Shown: positions 1-9,668 of the stretch, piece by piece | Numbering within the stretch: the first letter of the stretch is position 1 | Layout of the letters: each line of letters starts with the position of its first letter | DNA from: CAVUCH01 sp963763095 | Lineage (GTDB): Bacteria; Acidobacteriota; Vicinamibacteria; Vicinamibacterales; JAENWD01 | Assembly (NCBI GenBank): GCA_963763095.1 | Contig: CAVXNR010000018.1 | Span: 124,001 to 188,000 of the forward strand | Direction: 5' to 3' | Length of the DNA stretch: 64,000 nt | Position numbers and translations under genes: made by a program | The notes under the pieces: model-generated | What the model was told of the DNA's origin: nothing | Database searches by the model: none | Seen by the model: the letters and a program-made list of their open reading frames with translations, nothing else

Positions 1-381
1 GTTGTCGGGCGTCGTCACGTAGAGCGTCCCGTCCACCATGAGCGGGGTGCCCTTGATGTTGGCGGGCACCACGGGCCCGTCCTCCGGCCCGAGGCCGCCG
101 ATCACAATGGGTGCACCGCCGCCGCGCATGAAGGGACCGCCCCGGCCACCCGGTCCCGCCGTGAGTCGCACCGTCCAGGCGAGGCCGAGGCGCTTCACCG
201 TGTCGCGGTTCACCTGGGTGAGCGGACTGTACCGCCTGCCCGAGTAATCCCCGGAGTACGTGGGCCAGGATTCGCCGAGCGGCTTGAGCAGCTCCGCCGG
301 CGGCAGCCCGCGGCCCTGGCCCGAGAGGGCGACGGGAAGGAGTGCGAGGACAAGGGCGCCGAGTATTCGTGTCAGTGTCAT
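1..381 (-). CDS. PQQ-dependent dehydrogenase (quinoprotein), N-terminal part
   Basis: Minus-strand frame open from the ATG at 381 to the window edge, so only the first 127 codons are present. A hydrophobic signal peptide (about residues 4-20) is followed by the family signature W-P-T-Y-S-G-D-Y-S-G-R-R-Y-S-P-L and later T-P-L-M-V-D-G-T-L-Y-V, typical of the first blades of PQQ alcohol/glucose dehydrogenase propellers. Such enzymes oxidise alcohols or sugars in the periplasm and pass electrons to c-type cytochromes. The start codon overlaps the stop of the upstream cytochrome gene (ATGA at 378-381), indicating translational coupling with a likely electron acceptor. The glycine-rich insert after residue 75 resembles the acidobacterial subgroup. 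Substrate cannot be told from this fragment. Confidence 0.85.
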   Translation of the reverse strand, partial: MTLTRILGALVLALLPVALSGQGRGLPPAELLKPLGESWPTYSGDYSGRRYSPLTQVNRDTVKRLGLAWTVRLTAGPGGRGGPFMRGGGAPIVIGGLGPEDGPVVPANIKGTPLMVDGTLYVTTPDN

Positions 382-1381
382 TTCAGCGTCGCCAGGTAGG
401 CCGTCACGTCGTGCATGGTCTTGTTGGTGTACTCCGCGAGCAGCGCATCGTGGCGCGCGAGCGGATCCGCGATCTCCACGGCTGGTGTGTCGCCACTGCG
501 GCGAATCGTGCGGGTCGTGCCGTCCTCGAGCGCGAGGGTGACCAGGAAGTCGTCGATGCGCACGAGCCGTCCCTGCAGCACTTCGTTGGGCAGCGTGACC
601 TTCGACCGTGGCGGCCTGCTCCGCATTGCGGCGGCGACGGCCGGGGCCGCGTCCGCTCGCCCGTCCGCCCGACACCCAGAGGTTCTGCAGCGACTTCGCC
701 TCGGGCACGCGGCTCGCGATGCCGGCGAGGTCGCCTGACGGCGAATGGCACGACGCGCACGTGGTTGCGAAATACGCGGCGCCGGCCTTCGCGTCGCCCA
801 CCAGGATGTTCAGCTCCACCGGCGGACCGGGCGGGGGCCCGCCCTGGTTGCTCCCCGCGGCTTGCAGGCTGTGAAGAAAGGCCACGATTGCCTTAGCTGT
901 CGTCGTCCGGCATCGGCATGGCCGCCATCGCGGTGCCCGGGCGTCCGTTCTTCACGATCGGCAGCACGAGCTCGCCGTCCCGGTCGCCGAGCACTGTAGG
1001 TGAGCGGAGCAGGTTCACGCCGCCAAGCTGGCCGCCGCGGGCATCCGCGCCGTGGCACGCGCTGCACATGCTCGCGTACATCGTCTTGCCGCGATCGAGC
1101 ACGGCGGCCGGGGCGAGCGGGCGCTGGTGCGCCGGGAACGGCGGTGGGCGCCGCTCACGCTCGCCTTCGTCCTCCGGCGGCTCGTCGCCGTGCGCCGGAG
1201 GTTGCTGGGCCGGGTCAGCTGGTTGCGGTGGAACTGGCACCTGTGCCCCCGGAGCCGTTCCGCCGGGCTGCTGTGCCGTCGGCGGGGCGGCCAAGTTCTG
1301 ATTCTGTGCGGTGACCTGCAGCGACGCCGCAAGCGTCGCGCCGATCAGGATCACGAGCGTGCGCACTCCTCGTCCTCGCAT
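378..1381 (-). CDS. di-haem c-type cytochrome, frameshifted
   Basis: Three consecutive minus-strand frames together encode one secreted cytochrome. It has a signal peptide (residues 1-25), a Pro/Gln-rich linker, a first haem motif CSACH at about residues 106-110 with a probable Met ligand in the M-A-A-M-P-M-P segment, then a second domain with CASCH (around 755). One shift lies near 890, where the frame ends in TAA although homology continues as A-I-V-A-F-L-H-S. The other is near 655. The ATG at 1381 follows AAGGAG by 9 nt. The gene overlaps the PQQ dehydrogenase start and most likely accepts its electrons. Two indels in one gene could mean decay, but the same error type occurs in essential genes here, so assembly error is as likely. 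Confidence 0.7.
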
Positions 1382-1416
1382 CCGCGGGTACTCCTTCAGA
1401 GGGAGAGCATGACATG

Positions 1417-1652
1417 GGTCAGGGATCAGGGATCAGGGATCAGGCGATCAGCGGTCAGCGATCAGCGGTCAGCGATCAGCGATGCGGTGTCAGCGGTCAG
1501 CTGTCGTCCGGGCAGCGCCACTCAGCGATCAGGTCCCGCGACGCCTGCTGCCTGATTCCTGATCCCCTGATCCCTGACACCTGATCGCTGATCCCCGATC
1601 CCTGACCGCTGACCGCTGGCCGCTGATCCCTGACCGCTGATCGCTGATTCAG
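1417..1652. repeat. inverted heptad-repeat pair, locus A
   Basis: Left arm 1417-1505 is a run of imperfect 7-bp units (GGGATCA, GCGATCA, GCGGTCA). Right arm 1550-1652 is a run of the complementary units (TGATCCC, TGATCGC, TGACCGC). About 45 bp of unrelated sequence lies between. Folded, the arms give a long imperfect hairpin between two minus-strand genes. The right arm is read as the extreme C-terminus of the RoxA-like frame, because no stop intervenes. Confidence 0.85.
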
Positions 1653-3752
1653 CAGCGCAAAGCAGTCCGGGGGCACGCGCCCTGCCGGCGTTGGCGGTTC
1701 GTCGGGGCCAACCTTCAGGGTACTCGATGATGGCGTAGCGGTCGTCACGCGTCAGTTCGGGACCGATGACGCCGCCCTGGTACTGCGTTTCGGGTGGCTT
1801 GCTCTCGTCGAACGGCACATAGCCCTTGCGGAACTCGTGGCCCGCGTTGCTGTTGCCGGGGAGGGCGGTGTCGAGCACGAAGCCGCCGGCCGTTGCGCTC
1901 GGTCGTTCGGTGACGTAGCCGAGGTCGCGCGGGTTGTACTCGTGCGTTCCCACGTAGAACGTCGCAGGCCGCTCCTCGCGCGGCGACAACAGCGCGTACA
2001 CCGTCGGAATCGATCCGTTATGGAGGAACGGCGGCGTTGCCCAGACGCCTTTCAGCGGTCGCGGCTTGTACCCCGGCACGGCCTGAGGCAGGTCCAGCGT
2101 GCCGAACCCGTCGAAGCATTGGCGTGCCTCGACCGAGTACCGGCGGTCCTCGTAGTAACGGTTGCGAATCAGGGTGCCGACGATCGTCAGCCCCTCGCCG
2201 ATCGACACGGAGCGCAGGTCAATCTGATCGAGCCGGGCGATGTCGGTCTCCGTGCCGCTGACGGCCGTCTTCGCATACGCCAGTTCTTCCGCGAGATAGT
2301 TCGGCTGTCCGTCGCCAGTCTTGCGGGCGATCTCGCGCTCGAGCGATGCCACCAGCTCGAGCTGCCGTGTCCTCTGCTGCTGGAGCGGCTCACGCAACAG
2401 CCGCTGGACCTCCCCGGCATCCAGGCCCGTTCGCGTCAGGTCCACACGGTTCTGCATGAAATTGACGGCCGCGTTCCGGTCCGTCCCGATGTCGTCGATC
2501 GACTTCCACCGGATTTCCCACAACGGATCGGAAGGGCCGCGCGCCGGAGAGACGGCGCGCGTGGTCTGGGCGCTGGCAACGTGCGGACCATGGCAGCCGG
2601 CGCAGTGCTCGTTGAACAGCTGGCGGCCCCGTGCCACCTTCGTTCCATCGATGCGCCCGAGCAGGTCCTCGGGCCACGGCGGCGGCTCCAGGATCTGGAT
2701 CGTGCTTTCGATCCGCTGCAGGTTCTCGATCGGAATGGATGTGCGATAGCGTTCGGCGGCGGGCACCGCCCGGCCGTAGCGGTCGACGAGGTGATACGTT
2801 GCGCCCGTGCCCACCGCCTCGCCGACGTTCCGGGCCATGGGCTGGCTGACCGAGGCGTTGTACTGCACCCAGTCGAACTTCCAGATGTTCCACATGTACG
2901 GATAGCTGACGGGCCCGTTCCCCATGCGGTAGTTCGCCGGGTCGAGGTGATCGCCGAAAACCGTGTTGGCGATGCGCGCGAGCGCGTCGGTGCGGCCGAA
3001 CCCCTCCTGTGTGGGATACCAGTGCGATGACAGCGCCCCGCGGCTCGCGCGTATGAGATCGCGGAAGGTCGAGAGCACGTCGCCCCACAGCGTGGCCCTG
3101 GCCGACCAGCTGGACTCGGGTCCAAGCACCCGCCGGGCAAACCGATTGAACTTGATCGGGTTGGCCAGCGTGGTGGCGAACGCACCAGCGAGCTCCACCT
3201 GGAAGCTGCCGGGCGCCATGTCGGTGAACGCGTTCATCGACTGCCCGCCATCGACGCGAAGGGCCGTGATCCGGCCTCCCGGCCGCTTCACGTGCGAGTT
3301 GTCCCGTGTGGCAGGCCGAGCAGGTGATGTCGGCGACCCAGTCCTGCAGTGTGTCGTCGTAGCGGCGGCCGAACCCGACGGGGAGCTGATCCGGATTGCT
3401 GCGCGTGGGAAAGGGATCAACGATGAACCGCAGCTGGCGCATGTGATCGGGGTCGGCGAAGCGCCCGCCCCGGAACGGCCGCTCGATGTTGACGAACCAG
3501 CTGTAGCGCATGCCATGCATCGACGCGCCCTGGGGCGTGTAGTAGAACAGCTGCCGGTTCGGGCTGTCGGCGCCGTTTCCCCAGCCCTGATCCTGATACC
3601 GGACGTCGTCCATCCGCTCGAGCGGTGGGAGGTAGGCGTTCGCGCGCCCCGTGTACCAGCGGCCCAGGGCGAAACCCGCGACGACCAGCAGCAGCGCGGC
3701 GACGAATGCCCCCCGCGCCAGCCGCCGCCCGAACGAGCGGCCGCAGCGGCAC
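1497..3752 (-). CDS. RoxA-like di-haem cytochrome c peroxidase-family protein, frameshifted
   Basis: Predicted periplasmic or membrane-anchored di-haem protein. An N-terminal membrane segment (A-F-V-A-A-L-L-L-V-V-A-G-F-A-L-G) precedes L-F-Y-Y-T-P-Q-G and R-Y-S-W-F-V-N-I-E, then N-P-D-Q-L-P-V-G-F, the first haem motif CSACHTGQ (near 3320), L-R-V-D-G-G, and a second haem motif CAGCH (near 2600). This order matches the family usually annotated 'di-heme-cytochrome C peroxidase', related to rubber oxygenase RoxA, and that family is often next to a catalase-like gene, as here. Frameshifts lie near 3300 (right after C-H-T-G-Q) and near 1722 (I-I-E-Y-L-K-V). No stop separates it cleanly from the catalase-like frame upstream; the GTG at 3752 is only a guess. 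The substrate is unknown. Confidence 0.7.
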
Positions 3753-3754
3753 CG

Positions 3755-4832
3755 GGGCGGGGAGCTCGATGATCCCGGTGGCGCGCGCCTCGCGGCTCGA
3801 CGACTCCGCCGACCACCGCGCCCGGTTGATGCTGCCGATCGGGGCGCTGTCGGACGTCGAATGCTGCGTGACGTCGATGTACATGGCCCGCGCAGCGTCA
3901 TCGCTCAACTGGGACAGCGGGACGAGCGTGAGGCGCCCGACAATGTGGAACGGCGCCTGCGATTCCTTCCATTCGACGGCGGCGTTCTCGACCCAGAAGC
4001 TCGCGTCGCGGCGCCGCCCCCATCGTTTCATCACGCCTGCATCGAGCAGCTGGAGCCCGATCTCCCAGGTGCTCATTCGCGAATCGTCGCGCAGGTGACG
4101 GGCGAGCTCGTCGCGGAGGCAATCCGGGCCGGCGATCAGAGGCTGGACGGGATTGTCGGGTGACGGGATGGCCGAGTACTTGATGACTTCGTCGCCCCCG
4201 TGGCGGAACGGGACCGTGCTCCAGTAGCGAAGCGCCTGGTACGCACGCACCGGCCGCTGCGTCTGCAGCGCACCAAGCAGGCCGGTGCGGCCGATCCCGA
4301 GCAGGTCGCGCAGCGGCAGGGACCACAGCGTCCGCAGGCTGGCCAACGCCCCGCCGGCGCTGAGCACGCGCATCAGCGTGGCGAACGCATGCGCGTCGTT
4401 GATTGGAAAAATCGGCGCGCTGTTCGCGGAGAAGTCGAGCCGCGTCGTGGCCGGACCGACCAGGCCGGGGGGCATCTCGACCGCGAACGAGAGCGCCCGC
4501 ACGTCGCGGACCGCGTCCGACCGGACCCGCCCGGACGCATTGGCGAAGCGAACCGTCGCCGGATAGGTTCCCGGCTGCGCGAAGAGCCCGCGGGCGAGCC
4601 GTGCGGCCAGGCGTGTATCGCGCACGACGTGGCGCACGTCGAGCACTTCGAACACCGCACGTGCGCAGATGCCCTTCGCGTGCGTCCCGCGCTCCAGCGG
4701 GCCGTGCTCGCGCTCCGCGAACCGTGCCTGCAGGGTGAGGATGCCCCGGACGATCTCCTGGATGTCGTCCGCTTCGGTCGGCCGCGGCCGCTCGAACTCC
4801 ACGCGCCTTCCACCGCTCACTACAGTTGCCAT
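3755..4832 (-). CDS. catalase-like (SrpA-type) haem protein
   Basis: About 355 residues match the catalase fold used by small catalase-family proteins: E-R-G-T-H-A-K-G with the distal His, F-A-N-A-S-G-R-V-R-S-D-A-V-R-D-V-R-A-L-S-F, D-F-S-A-N-S-A-P-I-F, and the end S-I-N-R-A-R-W. A clear R-x-x-x-Y proximal haem motif is not obvious, as in SrpA-like proteins. There is no signal peptide. The ATG at 4832 lies 7 bp after the kinase stop, so the two are co-transcribed. The frame has no stop where homology ends (about 3780) and stays open to 3417, through the N-terminus of the RoxA-like gene. Either the two are one fused polypeptide broken by an indel, or the stop was lost to an indel. Confidence 0.7.
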
Positions 4833-4839
4833 CGTGCCG

Positions 4840-7800
4840 TCATCCCATCTCGGACAGCAGTGTCCGTGCGGTCACCAGGTCCGCTGTCTCAAAGCCTTCG
4901 GTAAACCAGTCGTGCACGTCGGCGAGGCGCTGCCGGCCCTCGTCACCGCGGCCGGTGTCGCGGAGCAGCCGCGCCAGGGCCGTTGCCGCCCGCAGTTCGA
5001 GCGACCGGGCGGTCTGCCGCCCGGCGTACGCGAGCGCCTCCCGCAGGCTGGCTTCGGCGCCGGCGACATCGCCGCGCAGCTGCAGCAGCTGGCCTCGGAC
5101 GCGGTGCAGTTCAGCGACATACCCGCCCTCGCCCGTGCGCGCGGCGAAGGCGAACCCTTCGCTGACGGCCGCCAGCCCCTCGTCCACACGCTCTGCCTTG
5201 AGCAGTCCGTCCGCGAGCACCGCCAGGAACATCGGCCTGGCGAGATAAGTCTCCAGCCGCTCCTGCACGGCCACGCTGTCTCTCAGCAGCGCGAGGCCTT
5301 CATCGATGCGCCCGAGGCTGATGAGCGCGCTCCCCTGGAACGAGCGGCTCCATTCCGCTTCCTGCGGCAGCCCGTGCTCACGGCAGAGCGCGATGTTCTC
5401 CTCGCCGATGGCTTCCGCGGCCGCCGCGTCGCCGCGATAGGCGAGAACCCCGTGCAAAACGAGCCGCGCGAAGGCGCGTGCCATCGGCTCACGGACCGCA
5501 TCGGCCAGGACGAGTGTCTCCCGGGCACGCGCCAGCGCGCGATCGGGATAGCCGAGCGCCCAGAGCGGCCGGCTCGACATCGCCCGGGCGAGCAGCCCCA
5601 CGTTGGTGCCGTAGAGCGCGAGGTACATGTCGTGCTCCGCCGGATCGTGCAGCTCGCGCGCGCGTTCCAGCAGGACGCTCGCCTCGCTCATCTCGCCCAG
5701 GAACTCGCGCACCACGCCCGCCATGTGATGCGCGGCGACGACCGGATGCGCGACAGCGGAGTCGCTGGCCATGACCATCAGCTCGTCGCCACGGGCGCGG
5801 CACTCGAGCAGGTTGCCGCGAATCAGGTGGAACAGGGTGATCGCCCAGAGCACAGGAATGACCGGCGGCGGATCGCCCAGCTCGTGACAGAGCTGGCGCG
5901 CCCGGGCAAAGGTCTGCTCGATGTCAGGCGTCGCCCACCCCGTGGTGGAGCGGAGGGCCGCACCCTTCGCCATGCGCAGCGCGAGTTCCTGCTGGGTGCG
6001 CGCAGAGCCTGGCGGCATGGCGTCAACCACGGCGAGACCACGCTCCGAGAGGGAGAGCGCTTCGCGGAACCCGAACAGGCGCACCGCCTGGTGCGCGGCG
6101 GCGGCGAAGTAGTGGGCGCTGGCGGGGAAATCCCGCGCCGTCTCGTACAGCAGGGCGAGCTCCGCCGCGAGCGCGCTCGTATCGGCGCCATGGTGCGCCA
6201 CCAGTGACTGGGCCACCTTGCCCGCGAAGGATGCACGGCGTGTCGGCTGCAGTGATCCGTAGAGCACGTTCTGGTAGAGCACGTGGGCGAAGCGATACCG
6301 CACAGAGAGGGACCGATCGGGCAGCTCGCCGGAGCGGATTGGCTGCACCAGCCGGTGAATCTGGTCGAGCCCCGCGAGGCGGTCTTCGACGTCGGCCGGG
6401 TCGAGCGCCAGCACGTCGCTGACGACGACGGTGTCGAACTCCTGGCCCTGCACGCTGGCGGCGGTGAGCAGGCGGCGATCGAGATCGTCCAGCCGATCGA
6501 TCTTGCGTCCGATCGTGCCCTTGACCGTCTCGGGCAGCTCGCGGGCGACATCGGCGGTCGAGTGCGTCAGGTTCCACCGGCCACCGTTCCGGACGACATC
6601 CCCGCGATCGCGCAGGTAGCGCACCAGGTCCACCATGAACAGTGGGTGGCCTTCCGTCTTCTCGTGGATCAGCGTGACGAACGAAGGCGGGAGCGCGTGG
6701 CCAGGGAACTCGAGGCCGAGATACCGCTCGACGTCGGCTCGGCCGAGGTGCTCGAGCGGACACTCGACGAACGCGCTCGCGGCGTGGAGCTGCCGCGCGA
6801 CCTGCAGGAACGGGTGACGCGCGACCGCCATGTCGGATGGGCGGTATGTCACGAGCACCAGCAGGCGCATGCCGTCGAAGCGTCCGGCCAGGTAATTCAG
6901 CACGTCCACTGTGGAGGCGTCGGCCCAGTGCAGATCCTCCAGGAGTAGCACGAGCGGGCGGACCCGCGACACGTCGAGGAAGTAGGCGGCAAGCTCGCGC
7001 TTCATGCGCTCCTGGGACGTGCTCTTGATGTCTTCCCGGATCTCGCTCGTCCCTGAGCTCTCGGGGGAGAGCGGGGCGACCTGGACATACCACGTGGGCG
7101 CCACGCGTTTCATCATCTCGACGAAACCGCCGGCGGTCGTGCTGTGGAGGAGGTGATCGAGGATCTCCAGGATCGGCAGGTACGCCTCGGCCCCGGCAAG
7201 CCGCTCGGAACACTTGCCCCGCGCAATGACGGGACGATGTGGCCCGCGCTCGATTTCCGCGAGCACCTCCTCGACGAGGCTCGATTTCCCGATGCCCGCC
7301 TCGCCCACGACCCCCGCCATCATCCCGCAGCCTGCGGCAACACCGGGGAGGAGCGCCGCGAGCCGGGCACGCTCGCGATCCCGGCCCACCATGTGGCGGA
7401 GGACGGCCGGCGCAGGGGTAGCCCGCGCGCTCGCCCCCGCGGCCGCATTCAACTCCGCCTCGATCTCCTCGGTGCTGGGACGGGCCGACGCGTCTTTCGC
7501 CAGCATTGCCAGCACCAGGGCATCGAGCGCGGGCGGTACCTCGGGGTTGAGGCGTGACGGCGGAGCGGGGTGCTGGCTCAGGATCGCGTGCAGCACTGAG
7601 AACGCGACCGCGCCCTCGAATGGACGCCGGCCCGTCAGCATCTCGTAGAACACGATCCCGAGTGAGAACACGTCCGTGGCGCTGTCGATCCGGTGCCCGC
7701 TGGCCTGCTCGGGTGACATGTACGCCAGGGTCCCGATGATCGGGCCTTCGGTCGTGATCTTCTGGAGCACCTCGCCCGTTGCCACCGTCTCCATGGTGTC

Positions 7801-8275
7801 CGTGAGCGTGCGGTGCGCGAGGCCAAAGTCGAGCACCTTCACGTACCCGTCGGGCCGCACCATCACGTTCTCGGGCTTGATGTCGCGGTGCACCACGCCG
7901 GCCCGGTGCGCTGCGCCAAGGGCGCGGGCCAGCTGGCGCGCGATGTCGAGTGCCCGTTCCATCGGCAGCGGCGCCGAGACGAAGTCACGGAGCGTCCGGC
8001 CCGGCACGAACTCCTGCACCATCAGCAGGTCGCCGGAGTCCGTTTCGAGGATCTCGTGAATCGTAACGATGTTCGGGTGATTGAGGGCCGACGCCGCGCG
8101 GGCCTCCTGGAGGAAGCCGTCCGACGGCATTCCGGCCGTCCTCGCCGCCGCGCCCATGACCTTGATGGCGACGAGCCGATCGAGGCGGGTGTCCTGGGCA
8201 CGATAGACCTTGCCCATTCCTCCGCGCCCCAGCAGGGCGTCAATCCGGTACCTGCTTACAGGTCGTGCCGACCAT
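4840..8275 (-). CDS. Ser/Thr protein kinase fused to AAA ATPase and TPR regulator domain
   Basis: Very large soluble signalling protein. Counted from the Met at 8217, the Hanks-type kinase domain has V-A-I-K, H-R-D-I-K-P-E-N (about 110-117) and D-F-G (130-132), so it looks active. It is followed by an AAA/STAND-type ATPase with Walker A G-E-A-G-I-G-K-S and Walker B V-L-L-L-E-D-L-H-W-A-D, then about 500 residues of TPR-like helical repeats. This is the PknK-like architecture. The glycine loop L-L-G-R-G-G-M-G begins before 8217: the frame reads R-Y-R-I-D-A-L-L-G-R-G-G upstream but lacks a start, whereas an ATG at 8275 in the next frame gives M-V-G-T-T-C-K-Q. A one-base indel near 8250 probably hides the true start. 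The catalase-like gene follows 7 bp downstream. Confidence 0.85.
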
Positions 8276-8446
8276 CGGGCTCAGAGTTTGCGGGGCTCGG
8301 ATGAAGTGAACTCGAACTCTATCACGCCGACGCCGGTGGAACGCCGCGCGAGTTCAGTGACCGCGGCTGCAGGGTGCGGACTTCAGTGGAACGCCGGTGG
8401 GCGCGGCAGTGAGGGGGGCGAAAGTGAAGACCGGTCGCTGAACGAA

Positions 8447-8472
8447 CGGGCGGAGCCCGAAGGCTCCGCCCG
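8447..8472 (-). terminator. hairpin terminator of the 102-aa gene
   Basis: A perfect 11-bp stem (CGGGCGGAGCC on the plus strand) closes a 4-nt loop that reads TTCG on the minus strand. It begins 8 bp after the stop at 8480. The following tract is only weakly T-rich (TTCGTTC). The rest of 8276-8480 shows no gene. Confidence 0.65.
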
Positions 8473-8479
8473 CCAGGTG

Positions 8480-8788
8480 TTACCTGCGCACGCCGGTCGG
8501 CCGGTGTCCGGTGACCCGATCCCAGGCGTCGCGGACTGCGTCCTTCACCTGTTCCCAGGTGGAGGAACCCCGGTGTTCGTACGAATTCCAGTTCGTTCGG
8601 AGATCCGACTCGACGTCATTCCACTCGCGATCGGAGTAGCGGCTAGCCGATTCGAACCCGTACCGGTAGCCGGGCCGATACAACTCATAGCTGGACGATT
8701 CGGACGAGCCATACGGGCGGTTGCGCCAGTTCGTCCGCCAATACGATTCTTCGTCTTCCCAGTTCAGCCGATCCTCGAAGTCTGCCAT
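8480..8788 (-). CDS. small Trp/Tyr/Arg-rich protein of unknown function
   Basis: A 102-residue soluble protein starting at the ATG at 8788, preceded by AAAGGAGAG with 7 nt spacing; an upstream in-frame Met has no such site. It is rich in W, Y, R and D, with Y-R-P-G-Y-R-Y-G-F-E-S-A, R-E-W-N-D-V-E-S-D-L, and a C-terminal S-T-W-E-Q-V-K-D-A-V-R-D-A-W-D-R-V. I recognise this as a family common in Acidobacteria and other soil bacteria, often near envelope-stress genes, but its biochemical role is unknown. The last segment resembles amphipathic CsbD-like helices. It is followed by a strong hairpin and preceded by a divergent spacer, so it is a single-gene transcript. Confidence 0.8.
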   Translation of the reverse strand: MADFEDRLNWEDEESYWRTNWRNRPYGSSESSSYELYRPGYRYGFESASRYSDREWNDVESDLRTNWNSYEHRGSSTWEQVKDAVRDAWDRVTGHRPTGVRR

Positions 8789-8887
8789 TCGGCACTCTCC
8801 TTTCACCTCGATCAGGTGCAAAGGCCGATCCCACGAGGGGAGAGTGCTGCATATGGCAGGGCACAGTCGCGCCTCATACAAACGAGG

Positions 8888-9583
8888 TTACGGCTCACGC
8901 GGAGAGGGTTCTGGCTTGCGGCCGCGTCGTGCGAGCGGCTCGGTGCGGGGCGCGCGTTCCTCTGACCACTGCCGGAACGTCAGGGTGGTCGCGCCCACGC
9001 GAATCGGATCGCCGTCCTCGAGGCGGCGCGGCGAAACGATCGCCGTGCGACGGATGGCTGTGCCGTTGCGGCTGCCAAGATCCTCGATGGTCGATTCGGC
9101 CGCCGTGACGACGATCCGGGCATGGCGGCGCGAGACGCCGGAGGCGTCGACCCAGACGGTGCAGCGCGGGTCGCGGCCGATGATGTTCTCTCCGGCTGTC
9201 AGCGAGAACGTGCGATCGTTCCACGCCAGCCAGGCTCGGTACGAGCCTTCGTCCCCTCGTCCACGGATGGCGGTGTCTCCCTCGGCTCCGCCCATAAACG
9301 CATACCCGACGCTATGCGCCGTCCTGATGAAAGCCGGTCGTGCCGGGTCGTCTCCGAGCGCATGGCGAATCTCTCTGACGAGTCCCCCCATGCTCGTCTC
9401 CGACACCGTAACGCCCGGCCAGATCCGGCTCGCGATCTCCCCCTTCTGTACCACCGCCGGGCGACGCTCGAGCAGCAACAGCAGCAGGTCGAACGCCTTG
9501 GGCGAGAGGTGTCGCACCTGCGAGCCCTCGGCGAGCTGGCGGGTCTGCGAGTCCACGGTGAAGGGTCCGAACCTGACTCTCAT
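8888..9583 (-). CDS. winged-helix (OmpR/PhoB-type) DNA-binding protein with FHA domain
   Basis: 231 residues. Positions 1-95 form a trans_reg_C winged helix: the start R-V-R-F-G-P-F-T-V-D, L-S-P-K-A-F-D-L-L-L-L-L, and the end I-R-T-A-H-S-V-G-Y-A-F. Residues about 125-205 form an FHA domain (I-I-G-R-D-P, S-R-R-H-A-R-I, D-L-G-S-R-N-G-T), which binds phosphothreonine. There is no receiver domain, so input is probably a kinase-phosphorylated partner rather than a histidine kinase. It is transcribed divergently from the FHA/PP2C/kinase/PBP operon starting at 9669. An 11-bp-spaced direct repeat lies in the shared promoter region, so it is a good candidate regulator of that operon and of itself. A short Arg/Pro-rich tail ends the protein. 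Confidence 0.9.
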   Translation of the reverse strand: MRVRFGPFTVDSQTRQLAEGSQVRHLSPKAFDLLLLLLERRPAVVQKGEIASRIWPGVTVSETSMGGLVREIRHALGDDPARPAFIRTAHSVGYAFMGGAEGDTAIRGRGDEGSYRAWLAWNDRTFSLTAGENIIGRDPRCTVWVDASGVSRRHARIVVTAAESTIEDLGSRNGTAIRRTAIVSPRRLEDGDPIRVGATTLTFRQWSEERAPRTEPLARRGRKPEPSPREP

Positions 9584-9600
9584 GCCGGCCCGCGCAGAAA

Positions 9601-9618
9601 TCTCACGGTTTTCTCACG
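9601..9618. promoter_or_regulatory. 11-bp-spaced direct repeat, candidate PhoB-type operator
   Basis: TCTCACG occurs at 9601-9607 and 9612-9618, so the copies start exactly 11 bp apart. Winged helices of the PhoB/OmpR class bind such tandem half-sites. The repeat sits in the 85-bp gap between the divergent winged-helix/FHA gene and the FHA operon. Binding by the adjacent regulator is inference. Confidence 0.5.
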
Positions 9619-9668
9619 TTCGGGACAGGGGTTCGGGTCCATAGTGGCGATGGAGCGGATTGCAGCGT

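Noticed and set aside
890..900. TAA in the di-haem cytochrome as a recoding site
   Set aside because: TAA is not a selenocysteine codon and the homology resumes in another frame, so an indel is the simpler reading.
1837..3030. 397-codon plus-strand open frame
   Set aside because: Antisense to the RoxA-like gene, with no recognisable motif.
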